Below, piece after piece: positions 24,011 through 36,094 of a stretch of 64,000 nucleotides of DNA. Within the stretch, counting starts at the first letter, position 1, and each line of letters starts with the position of its first letter. The translations under genes were made by a program, and so were the position numbers. The notes beneath the pieces are model-generated. The model had not been told where the DNA came from and did no database searches. It saw only the letters and a list, made by a program, of their open reading frames with translations. The stretch comes from Inia geoffrensis (taxonomy: Eukaryota; Chordata; Mammalia; Artiodactyla; Iniidae), in the NCBI GenBank assembly GCA_036417435.1, contig CM070900.1, positions 169,498,815 through 169,562,814 on the forward strand, read 5' to 3'.

Positions 24011-24799
24011 TAACTCAAATCCATATTTCTCTTTTGACCATGGTAATTTTTAACTTTTATGTGCTTATTCATGGGGAGATATTAAATATAAATCTAATAC
24101 CTGATGTGTGTTAAGAACATGCTGCATATTTTGTGACCACTAACTTGGGAGGTCAATTAGCTTAGAAGAGGTAAAAAATTATGCAGGGTGTTCTTGTAAA
24201 GTTATTATTCATTGACTTCAATGAGCTTGGAAAGAGGTTATTATAATTTTCAGGAGATGTCATAGAAATGGTAATTATGAAATACCGCCAACCATTTTCT
24301 GTAATTAAAGAGGAAGTTGCTAAGGATGTTTGGTTCGTTCTAATTTCAAGGAGTTAGCATTATAATTGTATTGTTTGGAAATCAGTGAGTTTTGTAGGCA
24401 TGTAAAAAATTAGGTACATGAAGTCACTGAGACAAAAAAAAAAAAGAGGGATTGTCAATAATACTGCAATACTGTCCATATCAATGAAACAAAAGGAGTG
24501 TGATAGGGTCCTCCTGTAGCACTGATTCCTCTCCAGTACGACTGTGCAAATATTTTTACTTTACAGAAGTAATTTATATTCCATATTGCCTATTGATCAT
24601 TAAAAGAAGTAGGTCCATATAACTGATATAAAAAAGTTCTCTTTCTGTTTAGCCATTTTAGTATTGTCTTTCATTAAGAGGATAAAATAGTGTAGAGTGC
24701 AAAGTTAATTAAAATCAGTTTCCAAATCGTCTCATTTGAATATAACAAATCACTGTATTTTCAAAGTTCTTTTCTAATTATGTTTCTTTTATTTCATTT
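24011..24799. other. Unassigned AT-rich unique sequence
   Basis: No gene or repeat recognised. A short A-run sits at about 24,434-24,445. Confidence 0.45.
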
Positions 24800-24815
24800 A
24801 AAAGTAGAGCTGTTC

Positions 24816-24995
24816 TTGTGACTGCCTGGAGGGGTGGGATTAGGGAGAGAAGGAAGGAGGGAGACGCAAGAGGGAAGAAATATGTGAACGTCTGTATATA
24901 TATAACTGATTCACTTTGTTATAAAGTAGAAACTGACACACTATTGTAGAGCAATTTTAACCCAATAAAGATGTTAAAAAAAAAAAAAAAAAAAA
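24816..24995 (+). mobile_element. Young, extremely 5'-truncated LINE-1
   Basis: Only about 155 bp of 3' UTR is present, from GACTGCCTGGAGGGGTGGGA to CCAATAAAGATGTT, followed by roughly 25 A. A perfect 16-bp target-site duplication aaaagtagagctgttc flanks it at 24,800-24,815 and 24,996-25,011. The exact duplication and long pure tail indicate a relatively recent insertion. It belongs to the same general family as the large L1 at the window end, judging by the shared AGACGCAAGAGGGAAGA-type words known for cetacean L1 tails. Confidence 0.93.
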
Positions 24996-25011
24996 AAAAG
25001 TAGAGCTGTTC

Positions 25012-27843
25012 AGACACACTGTAAGATTTTAGGAATTTGTAGACCCCTAAGAAACATTATTTTTGAAAAATATTTCTTATCCGAGTGAAATTGATAGACA
25101 CTCCCACTCTTACAGTTCAGCATATCTGAAACGTTCAAACGAAAGACTTTGAACCCTTCCAAGATCTATATACATTTTTTGTCAAGGGAGTTAATGAGGT
25201 GAGAAATGAAAGGAGAAATGTTGTGATGTGCTTCCTACAAAGAGACATTCACACTGCATGCAAAACAAGGAGTTTCAGATTTCCTTAACCTGAAAGAGGT
25301 GCATAATTCTGCTCAAGGATTATTGAACACTGTTGTTTATTCTGTCAATGTTATTTGCTTCTTAACAAGCATCATACTGGATTTTATAAGACAGGTAGTG
25401 ACAGTGAAAGTTTCATCCCATAACAACTGAACCAAAAATTAATAAAACAATGTAGTCAAAGAATTATATACATGATCAACTGGGAAACTTTGCTCTTTCC
25501 CTCTTTTTTGTTCTTTTTAAATTTTGCTTTTTGTTTTGTGCTTTTTGTTTTTTTTTGTTTTTTCTATATGAAGACATTTGAAGTGACTTAGAAATTTTGT
25601 GACTCTAACTCAATTGTACTTAGTACTCAGCTGACATTTATTGAAAAAGTTGTCATTGTAAGACATTTATATATACATCATTATTTCAGTTGCTACTGCC
25701 CAGTAGCAAAAGAGATCCCAAATTCTCACATTATATTATTCATACAGGAAAAAATATCTTGAAAAAAATGTAGGACGTATACACTTTTCATCTAAGATCA
25801 GTGGGTTTTCTTTTACCGTTATAAACAATATTAAAATATCAATTTTGAAAACTTCTCCTGTAAATGCTTTTATTATATAATTTTAAACTTAGTTCTGCCT
25901 TATTCTACCATATCTGGAACCATAGAGTTAAAAGGAGTTTTAAAGTTATTGTAATTAATTCAGGGTTTTAGGCAAACAAATGACTAATCCCCTTGTTATT
26001 GCTCTGAATTATTTAAATTACCTAAGCGTATCACCATAATTTATCAGATAACCACATTTCGATCCGTGTCTCTATATAACCTCATGTCTGTTGAATGCTC
26101 TTTTAAGAAACTGAATCTTATTATAGTTATCTGGCTTAGAATGTGCCTGTTTTATATATTTATTCTGGGAGGAGATGGGGAAGAGATGGAGGAAATTGGA
26201 CTCATTCATTGGCATAATTTTTATGCATTGAGTAATGTTAAAACTTGAAGATATATTAAGGAAACACATAGGATATAGTGATTTAATTTTTCATTTAAAT
26301 GTTTATTACTTATTTTTTTCATTTCATAATGTTTAAATCCCTATCCTTTAATATCATTATTTTAAATAAAATAGTATTATTTTAGAAAAGTTTAGCCAGT
26401 GCTAACCTTGTTCCCTAGACATGTTTTTGCTTTTGTTTGCTCTGTTTTATTGGTTTAGTTGTTTTCAAAAGTTAGCAAATATGAGAAATATTGAGAAGCT
26501 GGCCAAAGTTTTCATTTGCTAGCCAGTCATAAATATTTATCTTCAAAGATCTGTATAACGATTAATGAAACCAAATTAGAAAAATAATTTCATAAAAGAG
26601 CAACTGCATATCTCCAGTTGCTAACTCCTAAATTTAGAATTGATCCCTACACATGTGGTTTCATCCAAGTATTTATTTTTAATACAGAAATAAAGAGTTT
26701 CCTTCCTGTGTCAATATCTACACTGAATGAATATGTCAGAGGTTTTTATATTAACCCAAGATTTGTAAACGACATGACACTAGCCATGCATTAGGCTTGT
26801 GAATGCTTATTTGCAATTTAGTAAGCCTCGGTGTTACTGACTGAGTAAAAGTTTACTCTTCATGATTATTCTTTATATTGCTCTGTAAATATTGTCTCTG
26901 TCAATACTTATGTCTCTACTGACAAAAGTAATCATCATACTATACTGTACTATACTAGACTATGCTATGCTATAATAACCTGCCCCAAAAATTACAGAAA
27001 ATTATGTAATCAAGTATATTTAGGGCAAATAGAACACAGAAGAGTACTCTATGGATAGCAAACAAATGCCAACACAGAAGAAACTTAGGCTAACCTCTGG
27101 AATTAGGATCCATATACAAGAATATATCATCCTTCCTCATACAAAACATTAAGGTGTTTCATAATATAAAGGAATAAGCATTCCTATGTGTAAATGAGTA
27201 CATGTTGGAAAGTATATTTGGTATGCTAATACAAAGAAGGAATCTCCTGTATGTAAGTTTGGGATGAGTATTATTGATAGAGAACACACTTATCATTAGG
27301 GAGAAAAGAATATCATCTCAGTGACAGCTGTAAGAAGTGGATATTGACTATTTCAATTCATTGATTACTTACATCTCAATCTGGGTAGACCTAAAAAGTT
27401 ATATTATTAAATCCTCGCATTTCATGATTAAAACTCCAAAATATTTCAAATTTTAAATATGTGTATATAATGGATATATTGTAGATGGTCATGATTTGAG
27501 TACCAACAATTTTGAAAACATACAATCTAAGGGAATGAATCAATTTTTTGGACGATTATGACTATATTCAGTAAACCCCAAAACGTTTGCATCTTTTCTT
27601 GCTTACTGACATTCCATGTGCAACATCTGATTCTTTTTGGGTTCCTTCTAGATTATACAATCTGATGTAAAAGGGAAGAGCTTGAACATATCAGAAGGAA
27701 ACCATTCCATCTCTTCATTTTTCATTTGCTTAAAAACATTCAATCCAAGCTATATGCAAATAACCTAATGCAAAGCAGTGGAACAAATGTTAAAGTGGAG
27801 AATTTACAGTCTCATTTTTGGTTAAAGATAATGTGAATCACAT
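25012..27843. other. Unassigned unique stretch
   Basis: I recognise no repeat apart from T/G-rich low complexity at about 25,500-25,565 and a pentanucleotide tract at 26,936-26,976. The ORFs at 26,066-26,269 overlap on opposite strands and carry no domain. Confidence 0.45.
26936..26976. repeat. CTATA/CTATG pentanucleotide tract
   Basis: About eight imperfect five-base units (ACTAT, ACTGT, ACTAG, GCTAT) form a short variable-number repeat. Confidence 0.8.
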
Positions 27844-27852
27844 ATCCACGTA

Positions 27853-28063
27853 GGGCTTCCCTTCCCTGGTGGCGCAGTGGTTGAGAGTCCGCCTGCCGGT
27901 GCAGGGGACACAGGTTCGTGCCCCGTTCCGGGAGGATCCCACATGCCGCGGAGCGGCTGGGCCCGTGAGCCATGGCCGCTGAGCCTGCGCGGTCCGAAGC
28001 CTGTGCTCTGCAACGGGGGAGGCCACAGCGGTGAGAGGCCCGCATACGGCCAAAAGAAAAAAA
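27853..28063 (+). mobile_element. CHR-2-type SINE with a small head insertion
   Basis: Full-length element. The head reads GGGCTTCCCTTCCCTGGTGG, a 5-bp insertion of CTTCC relative to its neighbours. The tail reads CGCATACGGCCAAAAG rather than CGCGTACCGCAAAA. A 9-bp duplication, atccacgta at 27,844-27,852 and atccatgta at 28,064-28,072, flanks it, with one change at a CpG. Confidence 0.94.
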
Positions 28064-28072
28064 ATCCATGTA

Positions 28073-28720
28073 TTATTAAATAAGACTGCCCAGACAGTGC
28101 TAGCAAATGTGTTGGTAAGACACTGGGTTTGAAACTTGATACCTTACCCATTAGAAGTTATAAAAGTCTCCGAGTTGAAGTAGTCAGAGAGTTGGAGATT
28201 CAGAAAGAAAATTTTTGTAAGTGCTTCAGTTCATTTCCGGTCCACAAATCTTGAGAGAGCAGCTTGCATGTTTGGGTAACTGATTTGTGTCTTTTGAACT
28301 TCAAGGATACAATAGATGTGCTGGACTCAAATTTAAGTAATTCAAAGGCTGAGAGTTCAGGGCTGGTAATTGTTCTATAAACAGAGTACATAGAAATTGC
28401 TTGAGTGGGGTTGCCTGCTTGTCCAGCATCTATCAGAACAAGGAATGAGAGAATGTTTTCCAAGGAACCTTGAGAGATGGACACCCTAGGTTATTAGAGG
28501 ATGGCTAGGAGAGATCAGTGGAAAGAAGGTAGGAGTGTACCCTGAGATGCTAAGAGGCTTTAAAAGGATTTGTAGATTTCTCTATGGAAAGACATATGTG
28601 TCCGTACAGAGGAATGTGCAAGTAAGAAATCCAGGTCATTTTAGAGCAAAGGAAGACACTGAAGAATTGACACAGTGCCACCTGAGAGAAAAAGCAAGTT
28701 TCAAAGACCATTCATGCCTA
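28073..28720. other. Unassigned; weak antisense L2 similarity
   Basis: Purine-rich sequence with words such as GAGAGTTCAGGGCTGG and GACACCCTAGGTTATTAGAG that resemble antisense L2 but do not secure the call. The ORFs at 28,200-28,484 (minus) and 28,535-28,747 (plus) have no recognised domain. Confidence 0.4.
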
Positions 28721-28735
28721 CAGAGTACCAGTTCT

Positions 28736-29659
28736 TTATTTTTTTAAATTTTTGGAGTATAGTTGATTTATAATGTTGTGTTAGTTTCAGGTGTACAGCA
28801 AAGTGAATCAGTTATACATATCAAAATATCCATTCTTTGTTTTTTAGATTCTTTTCCCATAGAGGCCATTACAGAATATTTAGTAGAGTTCCCTGTGCTA
28901 TGCAGTAGGTTCTTATTAGTTACCTTTTATTTTTTTTAAATTTTTTTGCGGTACGCGGGCCTCTCACTGCTGTGGCCTCTCCCGTTGCGGAGCAGCAGGC
29001 TCCGGACGTGCAGTCACAGTGGCCATGGCTCACGGGCGCAGCCACTCTGCGGCATGTGGGATCCTCCCGGACCGGGGCACGAACCCGCGTCCCCTGCATC
29101 GGCAGGCGGACTCTCAACCACTGCGCCACCAGGGAAGCCCTAGTTATCTATTTTATATATAGTAGTGTGTATATGTCAGTTCCAGTCTCCCAATTTGTCC
29201 CTCCTCCCCTTATCCCCTGGTAACCATAAGCTTGTTTTCTACAACTGTGACTCTACTTCTGTTTTGTAAATAAGTTCATTTGTACCCCTTTTTATAGATT
29301 CCACATATAAGCGACATCATATATTTGTCTCTGTGTGCCTGACTTACTTCACTCAGTATGACAATGTCTAGGTCCATCCATGTTGCTGCAAATGGCATTA
29401 TTTTGTTCTTTTTATGACTTAGTAATATTCCATTGTATCAAAATATATGTACCACATCTTCTTTATCCATTCATCTATCATTGGACATTTACATTCCTTC
29501 CATTTCCCAGCAATTGTAAATAGTGCTGCAGTGAACATTGGGGTGTGTGTATCTTTTTGAATTATGGTTTTCTCTGGGTACATGCCCAGGAGTGGGATTG
29601 CTGGGTGATATGGTAGCCACTATGGAGAATAGTATGGAGGTTACTTAAAAAACTAGACA
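28736..29659 (-). mobile_element. 5'-inverted, 5'-truncated LINE-1 carrying a nested SINE
   Basis: The bulk, 28,736-29,616, is the reverse complement of L1 3' UTR and ORF2 end. At 29,616/29,617 the orientation flips: CCACTATGGAGAATAGTATG and the next 18 bases match sense L1 (compare 63,495-63,536). This is the L1 segment lying immediately upstream of where the antisense part stops. Such an inversion is the known product of twin priming. A 15-bp target-site duplication spans the whole: cagagtaccagttct at 28,721-28,735 and cagggtaccaattct at 29,660-29,674. A CHR-2 SINE interrupts it at 28,931-29,140. Confidence 0.92.
28931..29140 (-). mobile_element. CHR-2-type SINE nested in LINE-1
   Basis: Complete CHR-2 on the minus strand with a T-rich tail TTTTTTTAAATTTTTTTGCG. 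It splits the L1 sentence TTCTTATTAGTTATCTATTT, which is continuous in the L1 at about 1521-1545. The host copy is duplicated as tagttacctttta (28,917-28,929) and tagttatctattt (29,141-29,153). It is therefore younger than the L1 it sits in. Confidence 0.94.
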
Positions 29660-29674
29660 CAGGGTACCAATTCT

Positions 29675-32600
29675 GAATCCCTGGGACAGTGCCAAAGCAG
29701 ACTTTTCCTGCCCTTCACTTATTATTATCTTTTCCAACTTTCATCCTCTTTCCATCTTTGCAGGTGTTTAGGGAATTTGGATATAAAAAGGAAAATGTTT
29801 CAGTTAAAATTGTTTCTTATGATTTGTGTTTTGTTTTATTTTACACAGGACTGGTTATATTGATTACAAAAGTAGATTGAACTAAACTAAAATTTCTCTT
29901 GACTAAAAGTAAGCAGAAGTTTTAATTATATAACAGTGGCCAGAGGAATTCTTGTGACATGCCTTAGATTTCATCAAAGGAGAAGGAAGGAAAGAATCCC
30001 ACAGAACAGGCTCATCTGGGCAATGTCAGTGGAGGATGAGAGGAAAGAAAGCTGTATTCTGATCATATCCTTTCTGTTTACCTTGGTCATCCTGTTTAGT
30101 AAGCCCCAGGATTCAATCTCACCTTTACCCTTATTCATTTACTTGGAAATGTTAGTGTTTTGTAGGGTTCGTATCTATTCATTTTCCCAAACATTCTCAA
30201 GAGAGGATTCTGAGACAGTTCTTTGTGTTTGCCATGAATTGATTGTACTCTATGCTACATCTACAGAAATTTCATGAAGTATTTGCAGCCGGTGTATGAA
30301 ATTCTTTCCTTGTTTCTAAAGTGAATTTGCATTTTTTACATTTAAAAAATATTTTGTTAATTCAGTTGTCTTCTTAGACTGACTGAAGTGTCTTTGACTT
30401 ACACATTTTCATTAAAAACAGCATTTTATTATTTAGAATAATATAACTTCTAAATGTTAATTTTGAAAAATAATCAGTCAAATCTTCTTGAGAATACAGT
30501 CTACAATGCATATAATTAGTAAAATACTTTAAAATGTAACATTATTTTCTTTTAAAAATAATTTGTATTTGTTATTTTACAAAAGAAAAAAAAACTGTGA
30601 TATACTGGAACTAGAAAGACATTAGCAACATGAGTTACCTTTTAAAAAAGAAGAAAATACGGCTTTCATTTCTTATATTCTTATGGAAATGTCAGTATAG
30701 TATTTACTCTTCAGATAATATATTTTATTTCTGCTTATAAAGGTTGATGCCCAATAGTACAGGACCTATTTCTAAACTGTCTTTTTCTTCTCTTAAAATT
30801 CTTTGCATATGGAAGGAAAGAGCTGATAATATTAAGAATAGTGTATTTAACTTATAGTTACTTAAATCATTATCTGAAATACTCCTCACATGAAATTTGT
30901 TTTCAGTAATGTATTCTGCTTAAAAGTCTCAAAATAAACTGCTGAGTTAAGCAACTAAAGTAAACAGGTCTTTGGAGAATTATAGTTTATTCCCACTTTA
31001 CCCAAGTCAGCTTCTCAACTTGAAGATTAAAAGCTCTTCTCAAACAAGGTAAACATGTTTTCTAAAATTTTACTGGAAAAAATTGTTAAAAACTGTACTA
31101 CAGCATCAGCCATTTTGATGGATCTTGAGGAATAAAGCAGGATGGCATGTTGCCTTTTTTCATATCATTCAGTCCCTCTAAGGAGAATATAGTTTTCATG
31201 GAGATGACAAATATTTAGCATGAACAATGTTAGCTTAATTATACAAACTAGAGCAAAATTGTCCCTGAAATACTTTTTTTTTTCCTTTGAGAATTAATGT
31301 TTTTGCACATGGAAGCAGCAAAGGAAATATAAAATATATGACAACAATATTCTAAAATGTGTATGTGTATTCATAGCAAGTAACTACCCAGAAATCATAT
31401 TTGTGTTTCAGTAAAATTCCAAAATGAACTAAATTTAAGATAAAGTTGCAGATTCATATTATTTTTATTGCATAGTGTTCATTTTACGAGTTGTGTGATT
31501 TTAACTTGGTTATTTTAATTAAAAATCCTTATTGTCAATCATCATTTTAATCTCATAGCTCTTAATTTGCCTTGAGAGCTGGTAACCATTCAATCCCATC
31601 ATTGTTCTTCTAAATTTTCTTGAAATTATTCAAACCTTATATCCTCTTTCTACATGTGTTGGAGTCCTGATTTGCATTTAACACACAGACACATATACGT
31701 ATAGATGCATATATTACATGTGTATGTACATGTGTATACATACACACATATCTGTATGTGTGTGTTTATATGTGTGTGTATTTATATGTGTGTGTATTGT
31801 AAGAAAAAGATAGTTTGTTATTTCGGAAAACTAATACCCTTTAGAACCGCAAACAGACTTGAAATATAATCCTTTTAAACCCCTCAGTTTATAGTTAATG
31901 TCAAATTAACTTGCATTAGTTAGTCAGGCTTGCATTTTTTTTCTAGTAAACATTGATTGATGCATACAACCTAAGTGGGATGAATATAATTTTGCTTCAT
32001 TCCAATGTATTTGTAACATCGATTGTGATAATTTGAGATTATATTTTACGTCAAATGTAAGCATGGAATCAAAGTCACTTTATAGTTTCTGGTCTGTGTT
32101 ATGGAAATTGAATGGATTAATAAAGCTCCAAGGCTGCTTTAAAAGTCTTATGTTCACAATACGCCATGTATTTGACCACTGTCATCGGAGACTTCTTAAA
32201 AGCATCAACTCTTACGATTGGTATTCTACTTTTTATTTGCTTGATAGTTTTAGAATTTAACAAGTCATTCTGTGCTCATTTTACATATGACATCTTAGTA
32301 TTGCTTAGACTCAAACAATTTGTTATTAATTACCAAAGCTGCTTTGAACGTCTCTACAAGATGATTCATCAGTGTGTGGCCTAGTGAAATTTTAGTGTTG
32401 GTGTGTTAGTCTGAATAGAAGGTCTATGAGTAGGAAACAAATCATAAGAAAATCATTTGAAATTGAGTGATACTTTTCAGCTAGACTTCTATTTCAAAGT
32501 AGAAGGTTGTTCCTGTAGGCATGCGTAGATGTTAACTGACATTGAACTTTTCCACTAAATCTACTTTTGAGTACATGAGCATTGCTTCAGGAGTGAAGGA

Positions 32601-34826
32601 ATCCAGATGAATGATGTTCTGCTCAAATGAACATGAGTTAAAGTTGCCTATGCAATGCCTATGTTATTACTAGACACTGAAGAGAAAGCATTTGAGATTC
32701 TGTCTCATCTACACGATGTTTATAAATAAATTGTTTGGGGGATTTTTTTTTTTTTATATAACTAACTTAAAAATGATTAGACTGGTGATTCAATTATGTC
32801 ATATATACCCAAGTTTGGAAACAGGAACACTCTTTAAACCTTGAATTATTCTCACCCATTCTAGTTAGTCAAAGATAATCTGTGATAGGGCTCCAGGCTC
32901 TGTGTCCATTGTCAAGACTCCTGATTTAATCATCCTCACAACTTCCTCTCCTAGCGGATGGCCACAAATGGAGTGTAGTTTTATACTGAGTCACTTCAGC
33001 ATCAGCACAGCAATATTAACAAAATAAAAAGCAGGAAGATTACAGAAAGTATCTAGTATCACAATAAGACATAAATACAGGCCACTGAGACCTCAGTCAG
33101 ATTGGTGCCTCATGGTACTAATATTGCCTATTAACATGCAAAAACATAAAAGGAAAGACAGCAAAAAGTGAAGGGTGTCAAAGTGGAAAAACGTATGAAA
33201 AGAAGGAAGAGTCAGCAAGATCAGTGATAAAAGGTAGTAATATTATAGATTACTGTTGTCCCTTTCTTTCATGTACCTCTATTGTTTTCTCTACTCAGTC
33301 TTTTATAATCTAACAAATGAAGATAAAATAATCATGAATAACATACTATGAGAAGAATTTAGTGACATTTTAAATATAGTCATTCAGTCTGTCACTTAGA
33401 ATCATTAAAAAATAGCTATTCTTGTTATTTTTAGACCTCCTGGGAGAAAAGAGCTCTTACATTTCCTTTTTCTACAGCCATAAACTAAGCATTTAAACTT
33501 TCACCACTAACCCACAACTATAAATAAAAATATTTCTACATTCAATGTCACAGTCGTTCTCAAACTCATGCTGACTAGAAATTCAGACCCTACTTTTTAC
33601 AGCAGTTCCATTCTCAAGAAAATGTACACATTGAGATGTTGGTACTACTTAATCGTTGAAAGCAGTAATTCATCATTCCTTTTTTTTTTTTTTTTGGTGG
33701 TGGTTGAGTTGCTTTTTTTTAACTATGTAATTACTTTGCTATAAGAATGTTTAATAAGGAGATATTTTAAAACCAAAATTATACTTGAAATCATGGAAAA
33801 CACAACATAATTACTTGGGTTTGAAATCATACTTAGAAAACCAGAAGAAAATTGTCCTGATTCTCTTAGAAAGACATTCACAGGAAAAATGTAAAGGTGA
33901 CAGTTAAGTTATTGACCTTTGAAGGTATATCTGGACCATAATTCTTTTTCTACAGCTTGGATTTGAATACTGAGTATAATTAACTGTGTTCACTTTGAAC
34001 AAATTATTCAAAATTAAAATCATCAATTTTCACAATGATAATTATTATAGGAATTGGTTTTTTTCATACTTAATTTTCCTGAGAACATAAAATGTTTAAG
34101 CTTTTAGCATTGTTTTTATTATGGGACCGTGGGTGAAAACACAGCTATAATAAACCACCCTTTATCATAGTAGCTGTGATTTCATTCACTATGGGAGACA
34201 AATTGATTTTCTTAGACCTTTAAATTAGGTGGTAGGCATCATCACTTAAACTAATCTGCTGATAATATTCTGGAGGTATCAAATGGTGAATTGAAATATT
34301 TAAAAAGAAAAAATATTTAAAACTATTTCTTTTTATTAAAGCAGTGATAGACATCCATGTTTTCATATTGATATCTGGATTTTCTGTAGTTTATACTCCT
34401 TTCAATTCTTATTTCTTCATTCTGGGTTACATTAGAATAAAAATAATGAAACATAAATAATATATTTATGATTTTACCAACAGTTGTGTGTGTGCTTATA
34501 ATAAATGGAAGAAAGTAAAAAACGTGTTAACTCAATGAATGTTCAGTTGGAATGATTAAAAAAGGACAATACATTACAAATTAAAGCAATTCAAAAGTTT
34601 TTGATTAATGTGGTCAAAATTCACAATTAAATCATTAGAATAATGCAAAAGAATTTTGAGCAATGTTGTAGATTTTCAATCGCCTGACATCCCATGTATC
34701 ACCACACACCTCTTATTCTAGCACTTGTATATCTGGTATACCAAAAATGCTATCAATGAAAGATTATACAAATTACTTCCTGGAACATACTTACGTATAA
34801 ATATGTCAGCCTATTGGCTTTAAAAC
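29675..34826. other. Repeat-poor unique stretch of about 5 kb
   Basis: I recognise no interspersed repeat here, in contrast with the flanks. A TG/TA microsatellite lies at 31,675-31,800 and a T-run at about 33,678-33,696. The ORFs at 29,936-30,277, 32,033-32,260 and 32,166-32,384 on the plus strand show no domain and overlap one another. Low repeat density in a mammalian genome may reflect constraint or simply ancient decay. Confidence 0.5.
31675..31800. repeat. TG/CA/TA dinucleotide-rich tract
   Basis: Interrupted ACACA, TATGTGTG and GTATACATAC units over about 125 bp. The second half is GTGTGTGT/TTATATG alternation. Confidence 0.85.
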
Positions 34827-34835
34827 CAGCTTTCC

Positions 34836-35040
34836 GGGCTTCCCTGATGGCACAGTGGTTGAGAGTCTGCCTGCTGATGCAGGGGACACGGGTTCGTGCG
34901 CAGGTCCGGGAAGATCCCACGTGCCGCTGAGCGTCTGGGCACGTGAGGCATGGCCGCTGAGCCTGCGCGTCCGGAGCCTGTGCTCCGCGGCGGGAGAGGC
35001 CACAAGGGTACAGCAAAAAAAAAAAAAAAAAGCAAAAAAA
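34836..35040 (+). mobile_element. CHR-2-type SINE
   Basis: Full-length element with the head GGGCTTCCCTGATGGCACAG and an unusually changed 3' end (CACAAGGGTACAGC before the A tail). The tail is about 18 A, a GC, then 10 A. A possible imperfect duplication, cagctttcc at 34,827-34,835 and cagttttcc at 35,051-35,059, flanks it. Confidence 0.92.
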
Positions 35041-35059
35041 AAACAACCCACAGTTTTCC

Positions 35060-35371
35060 AACAGGGAGTTGCTATCAATTACCTCCCAACAGAGCCTGAA
35101 AAAGCAAAAGCAGAATAATTAAACATACGTGTGTATATTCACAAATACTTATAGGTAGATTTTAGAGCAAGTAGCAGATATTATCAAATCAGTCACATGA
35201 TGAATAGTAGACTCACCATACGTGGATGTGCTCTTTTAGTCCTGCGAAAAAGCATGCAGCCTAGCGAGTAAAGCACCAGCTGCCGTCCAACCTGTGCTCT
35301 GCTCACCAGGACTTGCATACCTGTAGTTGTACCCACCAAAATGAAACTTGTTTTTCTAAAGTGCCTTTTTT
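35060..35371. other. Unassigned spacer
   Basis: Unique sequence with no recognised feature between the SINE and the LTR. Confidence 0.45.
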
Positions 35372-35850
35372 TAGCAGGCTAACTAATGTCCCCCCCCCCC
35401 AAAAATGTCCATGTCCGAATCCCCATCACCTGTGAATATTTTACGTTACATGACAAAACGGACTTTGCAGATGTGATTATTTAAGGATCTTGAGTTGGGG
35501 AGATAATCCTTAATTATCCATGTTGGCCCAATATAATCACAAATGTCCTAATAAGAAGGAGGCAGAGGGTCAGAGTCAGAGAAGGTTATGTGAGGACAGA
35601 AACAAAGGCTAGAGTGAGTGATGTGGGGATATAAACCAAAGAATGGGGGCAGTCTTTGTAGAAACTGGAAAAATTCAAGTGAGCGGATTTGCTCCTAGAG
35701 CTTCCAGAAGCAACAAAGCTCTGTTGACACATTGATTGTCATCCAGTGAAACTGATTTTGGAATTCTGACTTCCAGAACTGTAATATGATAAATCTGTGT
35801 TATTTTACATACATTGTTGGTGGTAGTTTGTTGTAGGAGCAACCGGTTCA
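35372..35850 (+). mobile_element. MLT1-like MaLR LTR with an 11-C run
   Basis: GCAGGCTAACTAATGTCC, ATCCCCATCACCTGTGAATA, GATAATCCTTAATTATCCAT, GGCCCAATATAATCACAAAT, GGTCAGAGTCAGAGAAGG and GACTTCCAGAACTGTAATAT occur in the order expected for a MaLR LTR. A pure run of 11 C occupies 35,390-35,400. The exact subfamily is not settled. A SINE is inserted at or just beyond its 3' end. Confidence 0.75.
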
Positions 35851-35873
35851 AGAGGATAATAAGGCCCAGTTTT

Positions 35874-36078
35874 TTTGTTTGTTTTTTTGCGGTACGCGGG
35901 CCTCTCACTGTTGTGGCCTCCCCCGTTGCGGAGCCCAGGCTCCGGATGTGCAGGCTCAGCGGCCATAGCTCACGGGCGCAGCCGCTCTGCGGTATGTGGG
36001 ATCTTCCTGGACCGGGGCACGAACCCGCGTCCCCTGCATCGGCAGGCAGACTCAACCACTGCGCCACCAGGGAAGCCC
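35874..36078 (-). mobile_element. CHR-2-type SINE with perfect 16-bp target duplication
   Basis: Complete minus-strand element. The duplication aataaggcccagtttt is identical at 35,858-35,873 and 36,079-36,094. There is a short deletion near the head: ACTCAACCACTG, where the other copies have ACTCTCAACCACTG. The intact duplication makes this one of the younger SINEs here. Confidence 0.96.
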
Positions 36079-36094
36079 AATAAGGCCCAGTTTT

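Noticed and set aside
29936..30277. A 113-codon plus-strand ORF in the repeat-poor interval
   Set aside because: No domain, signal peptide or splice-site pattern stands out, and codon use looks random. It might be an exon, but nothing in the sequence supports that.
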